Origin: Candidatus Poseidoniaceae archaeon
GTDB taxonomy: Archaea > Thermoplasmatota > Poseidoniia > Poseidoniales > Poseidoniaceae
Length of the DNA: 64,000 nt
Direction of reading: 5' to 3'
Assembly: GCA_938084675.1 (NCBI GenBank)
Contig: CALKGM010000002.1
Coordinates: forward strand, 62,001 to 126,000
The position numbers and the translations under genes are program-made. The notes below the pieces were generated by a model that saw nothing but the letters and a program-made list of their open reading frames with translations, was not told the DNA's origin and searched no databases. Shown here in pieces: positions 8,250-17,016 of this stretch (position 1 is its first letter; the number at the start of each line of letters is the position of its first letter).

Positions 8250-9665
8250 GTGGACGAAGGCGAAGTAGTACCCCCTCCTTCAGTGCAGGAAGAAGGTGAG
8301 GCCGCTTCAACAAAACTCAGCGAGTTGGAGGGGAATGATCCGTCATTACGTGCCCTTCTAAAGGTGCTTTTAGATGTGAAAACACTACCCCATGTCGTCC
8401 TTATTTTCATCCTTTCAACCCTCTTCTACGTTATGTCAACAAGGGGTGCAGAAGGTCTCAGTGCGTTGGGTTTCTTGTCACTGACCGGAGGTTACCTTAT
8501 TCTTGGCCTATTGTCAAAATACGAGCGAATTGACCGACTGACTCGCCTTCCGGAACAAAGTGAATCCCTGGATGTGGGTCGGATTAAGCGTTTTTTCTTC
8601 TCGTTCAGAATCTGTTTGTTGCCCTTGGCGTTTTCCTTGGGTTGGTTGTTGATGCTTCTGGCAGTGTTGGGTGGGGATGGTATCGGGGACAGCATACTCG
8701 AATCACTTCCGTTTGTGATGGGTAGTCTGTTCGTATTCTGGGCCGTAATGCAGGGCAGGAGCTTTGGGCACTGGTTATCTTCTGTAGCCGCTCTACGATT
8801 GCCTGATGATGGCCCTAGACAGGGCGGAATGAATCTCGAGGTAGGCGTTCATCTTCTGCTCCTCACCTTCCTTTCAGTGCTGATCTTGAGCGGTGTTGAA
8901 TTCCTCCAAGGGGACGGCAATGGATTGGTCCAAGATACCATCGAGAACGGGCTGTTTTTCCTCGGCTTTGTGGGATTGTTTGTTGGTTCAACATTTCTTA
9001 CTTGGAACCTGAGAACTTTAGCATCTCGTCACCGTTCACTTCATCGTTTTTCATCTCGCTGGTTCTTGCTGACTCAAGCCTTAATCACATGGCATTTCTT
9101 GACTGTTTGGCGTCATACTGCAATGTCTTCTGGAGGACCGATCATGTTAATCGAGGAATTGATATTGATGGTTTCAACCGTTTTCATGGCAATCTGGGGG
9201 CTTACTTCACGGTCTTACAAATCAAAATTCCGTCTGGTTGATGAACACAATGCACTCCCCATCGGCCTCGCCTTTGGGTATGCTTATGCGGGCAGTGTCG
9301 CCATGCTAACCAATGTGCTGGATGATATTCGTTATGTTATGATCAGCGGCCACATTGTCGTGATACTTACCTTCATGTGGATGCAACGAAAGGTTCTGCG
9401 GAGCGTTTTGGCAGACCATGACTCCACGGTGGGAATTCTACGTACTGTTCGTGAAGCACCACTGGGTGGGAACTCTGATGGTGGGCATGACGAAGAACAC
9501 CAGCTCGTAGATACGGGGTCAGGGGACGCAGTTGGTCAAGGGGAACCTTCCGAGGATGCAACCGGTATTGCTGTTGATGAGGAATGGGCCAAGAACAACG
9601 CAAAGGACATCGGGAGCGATGTTTCATGGAATTCAGAAGACATCATCGAGTTGATGGATGATTAG
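8250..9665 (+). CDS. Polytopic membrane protein of unknown function
   Basis: A 471-residue protein with an acidic soluble N-terminus (about 45 residues), then some eight to ten hydrophobic segments between residues 47 and 385 (for example VVLIFILSTLFYVMST and MLIEELILMVSTVFMAIW). A strongly acidic cytoplasmic tail of about 75 residues follows. No catalytic motif or transporter signature is recognised. The start is GTG at 8250 with no clear Shine-Dalgarno; an ATG two bases earlier is out of frame. It is divergent from the Pop5-like gene and its stop overlaps the end of ftsZ by 4 bases. Confidence 0.65.
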   Translation: MDEGEVVPPPSVQEEGEAASTKLSELEGNDPSLRALLKVLLDVKTLPHVVLIFILSTLFYVMSTRGAEGLSALGFLSLTGGYLILGLLSKYERIDRLTRLPEQSESLDVGRIKRFFFSFRICLLPLAFSLGWLLMLLAVLGGDGIGDSILESLPFVMGSLFVFWAVMQGRSFGHWLSSVAALRLPDDGPRQGGMNLEVGVHLLLLTFLSVLILSGVEFLQGDGNGLVQDTIENGLFFLGFVGLFVGSTFLTWNLRTLASRHRSLHRFSSRWFLLTQALITWHFLTVWRHTAMSSGGPIMLIEELILMVSTVFMAIWGLTSRSYKSKFRLVDEHNALPIGLAFGYAYAGSVAMLTNVLDDIRYVMISGHIVVILTFMWMQRKVLRSVLADHDSTVGILRTVREAPLGGNSDGGHDEEHQLVDTGSGDAVGQGEPSEDATGIAVDEEWAKNNAKDIGSDVSWNSEDIIELMDD

Positions 9666-10597
9666 GCCGGTTTAATTCCAGACAACAAGGTCACTACGCG
9701 AATGGTATCGATGAGATCTTCACTCACTCGTGCTCCAAGAATAACCTGGGCGTCGTCGTCAAGGGCCGACGTGAACAACTCTGCTACTGCATCGACTTGG
9801 CCAATGGTCATCCCAAGGCCGCCTTCAACTTGAATCAAACATCCTTTCGCTCCTCCGACATCAAGTTCTGCTAAAGGCGCTTTAAGCGCAGATTCCAAGA
9901 TCCCCCTCGGGTCGTCAGGGCGACCAATTCCAACCAACATTGTGGCCATTCCTTCCTGGTCAACAATCGCCCTAAGGTCCATCAAATCCAAGTTGATAAG
10001 TCCCATTCGCATCAGCGTTCGAACCAGACCGTCTACTAAATCTTCAATCCATTCAGCACCCATTTGCCAACTTTGCCCCTTCTCTCGTGCTTGGCGAGCA
10101 AGCCGCTCAAGTGACAATCGAACGGTGACATGAGCGATTCGCTCCAGGCGTTGGAAACCATCTTCTGCGAGTTCTAACCGGGTTGCTTGTGCTTCAAACG
10201 GAAGGCCAGCCACTGCGAGTACAATGGCCCCAGACTGTCGTGCTTGGCGCGCAAATTCATGGGCAGCTCCCGTGCCTACGCCGCCACCAAGGCCGGTGAG
10301 GAGAATCACCAGTTCAGTGTCGTTGAGGAGTTGTTGAGTCAATTTGTTCAATCCTCTCATCCGTTGTTCTGCCAACGGAGGGAGGGCAGCACAACCCATG
10401 TCGTCAAGAGCGTGCCCTAAGCGGAGAACATGAATGGTGTCGCCGGTTTTGAAACTGCTATCGTCGGCGTCAATCAGGGCGAGATGGGCTCCCATCCCAC
10501 ATCGCTCGTAGGCTTGGTGTGCCCATGAACAACCAATCCCTCCGACTCCAGCAATCAAGATGTTGGAGGGGTCCATACTCGGCAATGGCCGAAGCAT
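9662..10597 (-). CDS. ftsZ: FtsZ-family tubulin homologue (divergent)
   Basis: A 311-residue GTPase of the FtsZ/tubulin superfamily, expected to polymerise at the division site. Seen: ILIAGVGGIG at the N-terminus (nucleotide-binding loop 1); LTGLGGGVGTGAAHEF, the tubulin signature with Val in place of the first Thr of GGGTGTG; VLAVAGLPFEAQATR; and the C-terminal half AKGCLIQVEGGLGMTIGQVD with VILGARVSEDLIDTIRVV, matching the FtsZ C-terminal domain. It is shorter than typical FtsZ (350-400) and lacks the C-terminal tail peptide. The alternative start at 10576 (MDPSNILIAGV) is plausible because the Shine-Dalgarno AAGGAG abuts ATG 10597. A TPR gene precedes it; a SepF-like gene lies at 60636-61289. 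Confidence 0.85.
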   Translation of the reverse strand: MLRPLPSMDPSNILIAGVGGIGCSWAHQAYERCGMGAHLALIDADDSSFKTGDTIHVLRLGHALDDMGCAALPPLAEQRMRGLNKLTQQLLNDTELVILLTGLGGGVGTGAAHEFARQARQSGAIVLAVAGLPFEAQATRLELAEDGFQRLERIAHVTVRLSLERLARQAREKGQSWQMGAEWIEDLVDGLVRTLMRMGLINLDLMDLRAIVDQEGMATMLVGIGRPDDPRGILESALKAPLAELDVGGAKGCLIQVEGGLGMTIGQVDAVAELFTSALDDDAQVILGARVSEDLIDTIRVVTLLSGIKPA

Positions 10598-10630
10598 CTC
10601 CTTGAACTTTGGTGTGCTTGGTGTTGGACA

Positions 10631-10939
10631 TTAGTCCACGTAGCGGAGGTAGCGACGCCTTGCATCTCTCGCCCAAGCATTGTCTGGCTCAAGGGCGAGC
10701 ACTCGGTCATAATACGTGATGGCATTTTCAAATTCAGAGAGATATCTGCCGTAAAGGTGGCCAAGATTAGAGAGGACTGGAATACATTCCTCATCTCCTT
10801 TGAGCATTCCAAGAAGTATTTTTTCAGCAGCTCCAAGTGCCCCCTTAATCATCAACTCTTCTGCCTCATCGAGCATCTCAAGTTGCTTGTCAGAGAGATT
10901 GTAGGTATTGTCGAATGTGTGATTTCCCATGGGTCTCAT
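10631..10939 (-). CDS. Small TPR protein
   Basis: A 102-residue helical protein with tetratricopeptide features. AEELMIKGALGAAEKILLGML is one helix pair. CIPVLSNLGHLYGRYLSEFEN with AITYYDRVLALEPDNAWA is a clear TPR (Tyr/Ala positions and the terminal LEPDNA). TPRs mediate protein-protein contacts. It lies 33 bases upstream of ftsZ on the same strand, so a role as an FtsZ partner is possible but inferred from position only. GGAGGAG directly precedes ATG 10937-10939; a second in-frame ATG lies 9 bases downstream. Confidence 0.75.
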   Translation of the reverse strand: MRPMGNHTFDNTYNLSDKQLEMLDEAEELMIKGALGAAEKILLGMLKGDEECIPVLSNLGHLYGRYLSEFENAITYYDRVLALEPDNAWARDARRRYLRYVD

Positions 10940-11119
10940 CTCCTCCGAGCGAGCCGTACTCCATCAAACCTCCTCCGGACCAAACCCGCGAAAATAAGCC
11001 AAGGGGGCCTGTTGTTCATTTTTTGTCACAAAACGCTACACTGCGCCGCAATTTTTGTGGCGTTTTGCTGACAATGTTTAAGGAGTCCATACGAGTCGGA
11101 AACATGTAAGGGTGAGGCT

Positions 11120-11965
11120 ATGCTCAAAACTACACGAACGTCCCGAACTTCGCTGTTGGTCTTGGTGGGGCTTCTACTGGTCATTCCAGCACTCGCATCA
11201 TCCTACCACGGGGGCATTGGCGGCCCTCAGTCACATCAAGGCTCCACCGGCGCTGTTGAGATTGATGATGTTGCCAAATCCGGCTGTCTCTGCCACAACG
11301 AAGTTGCTGACAATTCCGTTCAGATTATCCTAGATGATGTCCCTTACGGATGGATTGCAGGTGAAACCTACACGCTCCGCCTTCAGCTGATCGGTGGGCC
11401 TGAGGCAACAGGCGTCTACACGGCAGGATTCTCAATGCGAGTTTCTCTTGGTTCTCTGACCGGAGATGATGTCCAGAACTGGGAAATTGACGGTGCCGTG
11501 GATGAACAAACCTTGACTCACACAGAAGCCTCGGCAGCAACCAGCGACCGTTCTTGGACGTTTGATTGGGTAGCGCCTACCGAGGCCGATGCCGGAGTTG
11601 CAACCTTCTGGATCACAGGCAACTCGGTCAATGGAGACCAAGGTCCTGGTGTTGAAGACCGCTGGAATCAACTTCAATTCGCTCTGACCGAAGGCGACGA
11701 TGCATCAACCTCCCTCGGTACACGAACGCTCTTTGCCGGTGACGGCAATGTCAGCCCTCCAGAACCCGACCATCACGGTGTTGACCTTCACCACATGGGT
11801 GCTAAGCTCCGTGCCCACTGGCTCGGATTGCTTGGATTTGGCGCAGTTATTGGAGTCATCGTCTTCGCAGGGCTCCTCCTTCGCTATGGATTCTCGACGT
11901 CTTACAAAGGCCGAAGCAACCAACTCAGGTTGCGCTACAAACTCAACCGAAGAGGTGACCAGTGA
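11120..11965 (+). CDS. Membrane-anchored extracytoplasmic protein with CxCH motif, first gene of bc-type respiratory operon
   Basis: A 281-residue protein with a signal peptide (LLVLVGLLLVIPALASSYHG) and an extracytoplasmic beta-rich domain resembling the Reeler-like choice-of-anchor domains. A C-terminal membrane helix (LGLLGFGAVIGVIVFAGLLL) and a basic cytoplasmic tail follow. Near the mature N-terminus is SGCLCHNE, a Cys-x-Cys-His reminiscent of, but shorter than, the CxxCH c-heme motif. A late His-rich patch (PDHHGVDLHHMG) precedes the anchor. It overlaps the next gene (stop TGA shares its A with ATG), so it is co-translated with the Rieske/cytochrome b genes and may be the electron-accepting or c-type subunit. 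The heme assignment is unproven. Confidence 0.7.
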   Translation: MLKTTRTSRTSLLVLVGLLLVIPALASSYHGGIGGPQSHQGSTGAVEIDDVAKSGCLCHNEVADNSVQIILDDVPYGWIAGETYTLRLQLIGGPEATGVYTAGFSMRVSLGSLTGDDVQNWEIDGAVDEQTLTHTEASAATSDRSWTFDWVAPTEADAGVATFWITGNSVNGDQGPGVEDRWNQLQFALTEGDDASTSLGTRTLFAGDGNVSPPEPDHHGVDLHHMGAKLRAHWLGLLGFGAVIGVIVFAGLLLRYGFSTSYKGRSNQLRLRYKLNRRGDQ

Positions 11966-12408
11966 TGGACGACATAATCACAAATTTGTTGCGCGGAGTC
12001 GCAGACGGCTCTGTTTCTGTAGATGATGCACGAACTGCATTGGAGGACGTGAACTTGACCGAAGACCAAATGACCTCCGCTATCGACCACGGCGTTTTCA
12101 ATCTGGCAGAGTCCGGTACTATCGTTAGTGCATCTCTAGCGCCTTCCGGAGGCTCTTACCTCACCATGTTCTTCTTGGGATGGGGTCTGTTTTGGATCTG
12201 CTACTGGAGTTTCTCAATGATATACGGCCTTGCAAAGGGTTGGGAACAACAACAACTTTCATTCCACCTCGCCATGACGTTCACCACCCTCATCATGGTT
12301 GGTGTAATTTATCTCAAATTCGTTTTGCCTGATACTATCATCGTGAAACATTCTCAGAACAAGTTCGTTCCAGAGCATATGAAAGACTGGCGGGAGTACA
12401 AGTGGTGA
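11965..12408 (+). CDS. Small two-helix membrane subunit of the bc-type complex
   Basis: A 147-residue protein whose N-terminal about 45 residues form an acidic helical segment (DDIITNLLRGVADGSVSVDDA). Two membrane helices follow (MFFLGWGLFWICYWSFSMIY and TFTTLIMVGVIYLKFVL). It belongs to no family I recognise. The ATG at 11965 overlaps the previous stop (TGATG), and the Rieske gene begins 6 bases after it. It is therefore inferred to be an accessory subunit of the respiratory complex. A GTG three bases upstream is also in frame. Confidence 0.7.
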   Translation: MDDIITNLLRGVADGSVSVDDARTALEDVNLTEDQMTSAIDHGVFNLAESGTIVSASLAPSGGSYLTMFFLGWGLFWICYWSFSMIYGLAKGWEQQQLSFHLAMTFTTLIMVGVIYLKFVLPDTIIVKHSQNKFVPEHMKDWREYKW

Positions 12409-12414
12409 TGAAAC

Positions 12415-13260
12415 ATGGCGCGTGAATACGAACTCAAACCAGCACCGAGTGAAGGTGAAGCAGGCCTTGCGGATGCTGCTACGACCATTAATCGCCGTCA
12501 ATTCCTACGCTACGGTTTCAATACTGCGGCAGGTGTCCTCACTGCATCCTTGGGCATGCTCGGCTTTGCAGCCATTTTACTGCCCCCGGGTGGCGGTGGT
12601 GGTGGAGATTTGGCCGTTAAGTTCTGGGCAAAAGGTCGTGAAGACTCTGCTTGGTACGGTGCTCAACATCTTCAATCGATGACCAAGAGTTCCTTCGTCG
12701 ATGAGGCGGCCTCTTCCTCAACAAAAACAGCCGGTGCATCTGGCGTTTGGAACGGAGTTCCTGTCGTCGTCATGTACGTTGAACACTCAAAGTATGGTGG
12801 TACACCCGAATCCAATGGAAAAGCTCGCTTCCAGTTCACTGAAGGCATCGATGAAACCGGAAAATATGTAGGTCACTTTGATGACCTGGCAGAAGCCGAT
12901 CCTCGTTTGATGCCGAGTGAAGACCTTGTTATGGTGTTTGGTCGTTGTACGCACTTGTGTTGCATCCCCGGTTGGCAACTCGTTTCGAACTCTTACACTG
13001 AGGATTCATGGACTCCTGGCGGCGGAGATGACGGTGGAACCAAACTGTTCTGCATCTGCCACTCCTCTCGTTTTGACCCGACCGTCCTTGAAATGAACAC
13101 AAACCGCAACCGCTCCAACGGTGCAACATTCAACTACGCTGGAATCCGTCGCTCAGGCGGACCCGCACCCGTGGGCCTTCCCATTATCCCCATTCAGTTG
13201 AATGGCGATGTTCTTGAAGGTCTTACTGACTATGTGGATTGGTATACATACTGTGACTGA
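12415..13260 (+). CDS. Rieske iron-sulfur protein (TAT-targeted)
   Basis: A 281-residue Rieske [2Fe-2S] subunit of a bc1/b6f-like complex; it takes an electron from quinol at the outer quinol site. The twin-arginine anchor NRRQFLRYGFNTAAGV is at residues 26-41, followed by a hydrophobic segment and a glycine-rich hinge (GGGGGGD). Cluster ligands are C178 and H180 (CTHLCC) and C213 and H216 (CICHSS). C183 and C215 are positioned as the conserved disulfide. Cys182 replaces the usual Gly and Ser replaces the Gly after His216, changes that could tune the midpoint potential. It lies 6 bases before the cytochrome b gene. Confidence 0.94.
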   Translation: MAREYELKPAPSEGEAGLADAATTINRRQFLRYGFNTAAGVLTASLGMLGFAAILLPPGGGGGGDLAVKFWAKGREDSAWYGAQHLQSMTKSSFVDEAASSSTKTAGASGVWNGVPVVVMYVEHSKYGGTPESNGKARFQFTEGIDETGKYVGHFDDLAEADPRLMPSEDLVMVFGRCTHLCCIPGWQLVSNSYTEDSWTPGGGDDGGTKLFCICHSSRFDPTVLEMNTNRNRSNGATFNYAGIRRSGGPAPVGLPIIPIQLNGDVLEGLTDYVDWYTYCD

Positions 13261-13266
13261 GGTGAT

Positions 13267-14136
13267 ATGATGACTACAATGTTCTGGATTCTTTGGTTCT
13301 TTATCGCTTTCTTGGTGGTTCTTGTTGCGTTCACACTGCGCAAAGAAAACCAAGACATGCCTCGCCGTGACATTCTACGTGCTGTAGAATCAACCGGTAA
13401 GATGGGTGTTGCTGAACGATCGTTTTTGTGGGTGTTTTCATGGCTTGATACTCGTTTCCGTCTTCAAGACTACTGGAACATGTCCAAAGGCGCTTACTAC
13501 AATATGCATCGCCAGATGCCGCTAACCCACGCTGAAAAGTACAAATTGCGCATTATTTGGTACTGGTATCCCCTTTACTGCCTTGGGGGAATCTCTTTCC
13601 TTTCATTCATTATTCTCGTCATTACCGGAACCGTCCTGGGGATTTACTACGTTCCAGGTGGAGAAGGGGACCCATCACCTGCTTATGCGAGCATGGAATA
13701 CATCATGACACAACTTCCGTTTGGATACATTCTACGAGCCGTTCACCACTGGACGACCCACTTCATGGTTGCAAGTGTCTTTTTGCACATGTGCCGTGTG
13801 TACTTCACTGGTGCATACCGCAACCCTCGAGAACTTAACTGGCTCATCGGAGTCGCCTTGATGGCCCTCACCATTGTATTCGGATATTCTGGATACCTTT
13901 TGCCTTGGGACAGTCTAGCATACGGTGCTGCAATCATCGGAATCAACTTGGCGAATTCGAGTCCGCTGGTGGGGAAGTACGTAGCAACCTTGTTGTTTTC
14001 AGGTTCAGAGTTAACTCCACTGACTGTTACACGTATGTATTTCATCCACGTGTTCATCCTACCGGTTATTGTTACAACACTCATCATCATACATTTGTTT
14101 ATTGTCTGGGTGCAAGGCATTGCGGAGCCACATTGA
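13267..14136 (+). CDS. Cytochrome b, N-terminal (b6-like) subunit
   Basis: A 289-residue cytochrome b N-terminal domain carrying the two b hemes. The ligand pairs are visible: RAVHHWTTHF and LHMCRVYFTGAY in helices B/D, with two later histidines 14 residues apart (MYFIHVFILPV, then IIIHLFIVWVQG). An N-terminal extra helix (FWILWFFIAFLVVLVAFTL) and about 60 cytoplasmic residues precede the core, longer than PetB. GYLLPWD is the conserved quinol-site region. The C-terminal helices are supplied by the next gene, so cytochrome b is split as in b6f complexes. A second ATG immediately follows the first. Confidence 0.95.
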   Translation: MMTTMFWILWFFIAFLVVLVAFTLRKENQDMPRRDILRAVESTGKMGVAERSFLWVFSWLDTRFRLQDYWNMSKGAYYNMHRQMPLTHAEKYKLRIIWYWYPLYCLGGISFLSFIILVITGTVLGIYYVPGGEGDPSPAYASMEYIMTQLPFGYILRAVHHWTTHFMVASVFLHMCRVYFTGAYRNPRELNWLIGVALMALTIVFGYSGYLLPWDSLAYGAAIIGINLANSSPLVGKYVATLLFSGSELTPLTVTRMYFIHVFILPVIVTTLIIIHLFIVWVQGIAEPH

Positions 14137-14151
14137 TACGGAGTGAGAAAT

Positions 14152-16959
14152 ATGGGATTAATCGATAATTTTGGCAGAGTTGCCTCCATGTATATGGAGG
14201 AAAAGCAACACCTTCAGGAAGCTGAAGAGAAGCGCAAGCGAACACGAACAGGGCATGGATTCTGGCCCCACGAAGTACTACGTGACAGTATCATTTTCGC
14301 ATCAATGCTTGCGATCCTTCTGTTCTATGCTTGGCTGATTCCACCGCCACTTCACGGTGCAGCAGACCCCTACGCACAAGCAGGCTTCGTTTTCCCTGAT
14401 TGGTATGTTTTGTTTTCATACGGGTACCTGCGATGGGGAGAGTATTTGCCCCAATTCGTCGTCCCAACTGGTTTCATAGGCGAAATCGTTGGCCAACCTA
14501 TGTTCCCTTGGAACGCCGCATGGTGGGGTGCTGCACTTACTGGAATCCCAGTCGGTATCCTCGCCCTTCCTCCTTTCCTCGGTGGCCGAGAAAAGCGACC
14601 TGTGGAAGACCCTTGGTTCGCCGCTGCTGGAGCAGTCTATCTCGCTCACATTTGGTTCATCTCTGTGTTTTCGATTAACATCTTCTTGGAACTTTACGGG
14701 AAGAACAGGTCGGATTTCTGTAAACTTGACTCGCACGGAGATTTACTGTGTGGTTATCGGGAACCTTGGATTGCAGAAGTATTCAATTCCATTCCCTGGG
14801 TGATGACTGGAGTATTGATGTGGATTGTAATTTACTTCGTAGGACGAGGACTGCTTGTCCGTGCATGGGGTACGAGCTTCAACGTGGCTAAGAGCCGCCA
14901 ACTTTTGGTCGGCGCCCTCATTATCTCCACCGCAGCAACCGTTGCTACCTTTGACACATATGATGATGGTTTTTGGGATGCAAAGGGCCTGTTGACCATC
15001 AAAGATTACGGAGAACTCGAAGAGATGCGTACACAACCGACTGATGTTCATGTTCACGAGACGAACGAATTCACAGACGACCGAGGATGGTCTGAATCTG
15101 GAGTTGTTCCAGCGACAGCGTTCCTTGATTGGAACATATATCAGCCTGCGAGATACATCATAACAGACTTTGCCGACGCGAATGGTCACCAAGATGCTGC
15201 GAATGGAATCAATGCTGCTTCGGGCTCTCAGACCTTCAATGGAGGCGAAGGCTGGAGCGTTAACGGTACATTTGATGTTACTGAAGATACAAGTTACTTC
15301 CCCAAGGGCCACCCCGAGGAGTTCAAGTCGCTAACTTCGGATTTCTCATGTGAATACCGATCGAGTGAGCGAAAAATTAACGATATTTCAACCCAAAGTA
15401 TGGTGACTACTACTCTCGTAGTGACCAACGCCGCAGGTTCAGACGTTGTATCCTTCTCGAACTGTGAAGGGGCGACGACCGAATTGACTGTTGGAACATA
15501 CTCGTACACCTATGATGTCGCAGTAAGCGGAGCCCTCGCTCTCAATGACAGCATTACTACCGAAACCAGTTTCACTATGAAGTCATTCCAACCCCTGCTC
15601 GTTTGGGACGAAAACGCCCCTGCAGGACTTGCAGGTCATACTGTGAACCTTTCCAGCGCTGAAGAAATGGCTCTCGGAGGTTCAGCGTTTTCATCGATTG
15701 AAAACCCAACCTATCACACCAACCCTAAGTCGTTGGATGCTAAACTAACCTATGCAATGTTCATTCCTTGTATTACCTTTGGAGCCCTCGTCTTCGTATT
15801 GCTACGATACATGGCTCGTGGCTATGAGTTTGAGATGAACAAGTGCTACGGCTGTGACCTTTGTGACGATGCTTGTCCAGTTCGTCTGTTCAATGGTGGA
15901 GATAAGTTGAACATTATCTACAACACATGGAACAACGAAGATGACGGTGTACCAATGTACTCATGTCTTACCTGCTCAGCATGTACCAATGCTTGTCCAC
16001 AACTTGTTGACTACGACTCCTACGTGGATATTCGCCGAAGCCTCATTGTTGGTGGGCCACAAGCAGAGATACCTCACACGGTACTCCAGGCAGTTCTCTC
16101 CGCAGAAGCGGATGAAGCAGCAGATGTGGAATTCATTGCAACCGAAGACTACCCTATTACGTCCAACATTGGTTACTACCCCGGTTGTGTTGACTACCTT
16201 GACCAAGAAATGGTGTTCTCGCATGTTAACGAAGGCACCATGAATTTGGGAGACTCAACAACAGCAGCCTTTACCCTCTTTGAGGAGATGGGAACCGATG
16301 TGTCCTACTTGGGCCGTGACTTCCTCAAGTGCTGTGGTCACGACCAAAAGTGGCAAGGGCTTGATGAAGTCTTTGAGAAGCTCAAGGCGTACAACCAACG
16401 TAAGATCCACGAATCTGGTATTGATACGCTCGTTTCATCCTGCGCAGAATGTTTCAGAACATTTGCCCGCGACTACGAATTGGAAGATGTCAAAGTCATG
16501 CACACCACTGAATTCCTCATTGAACAAGGATTCGATATGAATCTGAAGTCCGAAGAAACCACGGTGACATACCACGACCCATGCCGTCTTGGCCGTCAAA
16601 TGGGAATCTACGATGAACCTCGTGACCTCATCAACGCCGTTGAAGGTGTTGAGATTGTTGAGATGGAGCACCATGGAGAAGACGCAATGTGCTGCGGTGT
16701 ATCCAGTATGATGTCCTGTAACGAAGACGCTCGTTCTCTGCGTGTCTCTCGTATGGAAGAAGTCCGTGCAACGGGTGCTGAAACCATGCTTACCTCATGC
16801 CCTAAGTGTGTCTCTCACTTTGAGTGTCTCAAGTTTGAAGGCGATGAAGCCTACGAAGACATTGAAATCCTCGACGTCGTTTCTTTCCTGGCCCGACAAG
16901 TCAACGAAAAGAAGGCACAAGCAGTTGAGTCCGTTGTTGGCGAAACTGCTGAGGCTTGA
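14152..16959 (+). CDS. Cytochrome b C-terminal half fused to heterodisulfide-reductase/GlpC-like Fe-S module
   Basis: A 935-residue fusion. Residues 40-240 form cytochrome b helices with the quinol-site motif PDWY (82-85, normally PEWY), the subunit-IV part. A helix near 250-270 is followed by about 265 residues predicted to be extracytoplasmic and beta-rich, then a membrane helix (535-553). The cytoplasmic part carries two 4Fe-4S motifs, CYGCDLCDDACP (565-576) and CLTCSACTNACP (605-616). Two CCG domains follow: GC679, CCG 727-729 and SCAEC; then HDPC, CCG 847-849 and SCPKC. These match HdrD/HdrB, GlpC and LldE, which bind non-cubane clusters for disulfide or small-acid redox. ATG 14152 is preferred over GTG 14143 because GGAG precedes it by 8 bases. 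It ends the respiratory operon. Confidence 0.9.
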   Translation: MGLIDNFGRVASMYMEEKQHLQEAEEKRKRTRTGHGFWPHEVLRDSIIFASMLAILLFYAWLIPPPLHGAADPYAQAGFVFPDWYVLFSYGYLRWGEYLPQFVVPTGFIGEIVGQPMFPWNAAWWGAALTGIPVGILALPPFLGGREKRPVEDPWFAAAGAVYLAHIWFISVFSINIFLELYGKNRSDFCKLDSHGDLLCGYREPWIAEVFNSIPWVMTGVLMWIVIYFVGRGLLVRAWGTSFNVAKSRQLLVGALIISTAATVATFDTYDDGFWDAKGLLTIKDYGELEEMRTQPTDVHVHETNEFTDDRGWSESGVVPATAFLDWNIYQPARYIITDFADANGHQDAANGINAASGSQTFNGGEGWSVNGTFDVTEDTSYFPKGHPEEFKSLTSDFSCEYRSSERKINDISTQSMVTTTLVVTNAAGSDVVSFSNCEGATTELTVGTYSYTYDVAVSGALALNDSITTETSFTMKSFQPLLVWDENAPAGLAGHTVNLSSAEEMALGGSAFSSIENPTYHTNPKSLDAKLTYAMFIPCITFGALVFVLLRYMARGYEFEMNKCYGCDLCDDACPVRLFNGGDKLNIIYNTWNNEDDGVPMYSCLTCSACTNACPQLVDYDSYVDIRRSLIVGGPQAEIPHTVLQAVLSAEADEAADVEFIATEDYPITSNIGYYPGCVDYLDQEMVFSHVNEGTMNLGDSTTAAFTLFEEMGTDVSYLGRDFLKCCGHDQKWQGLDEVFEKLKAYNQRKIHESGIDTLVSSCAECFRTFARDYELEDVKVMHTTEFLIEQGFDMNLKSEETTVTYHDPCRLGRQMGIYDEPRDLINAVEGVEIVEMEHHGEDAMCCGVSSMMSCNEDARSLRVSRMEEVRATGAETMLTSCPKCVSHFECLKFEGDEAYEDIEILDVVSFLARQVNEKKAQAVESVVGETAEA

Positions 16960-16983
16960 ATTCAGTAAAAAAATGTCATGAGT

Positions 16984-16996
16984 ACCCCTTTCGGGT
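16984..16996. terminator. Weak hairpin between convergent genes
   Basis: ACCC-CTTTC-GGGT can form a 4-bp stem in the 57-base gap between the fusion gene and the convergent 17017-17307 gene. A run of seven A lies just upstream of it, which would be a U-tract for the minus-strand transcript. The signal is weak. Confidence 0.25.
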
Positions 16997-17016
16997 GCGC
17001 GTGAGTTATGACGTTC

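Noticed and set aside
11281-11295. c-type heme site in the 11120-11965 protein
   Set aside because: The motif is C-x-C-H, one residue short of CxxCH, so a standard covalent heme c is not supported.
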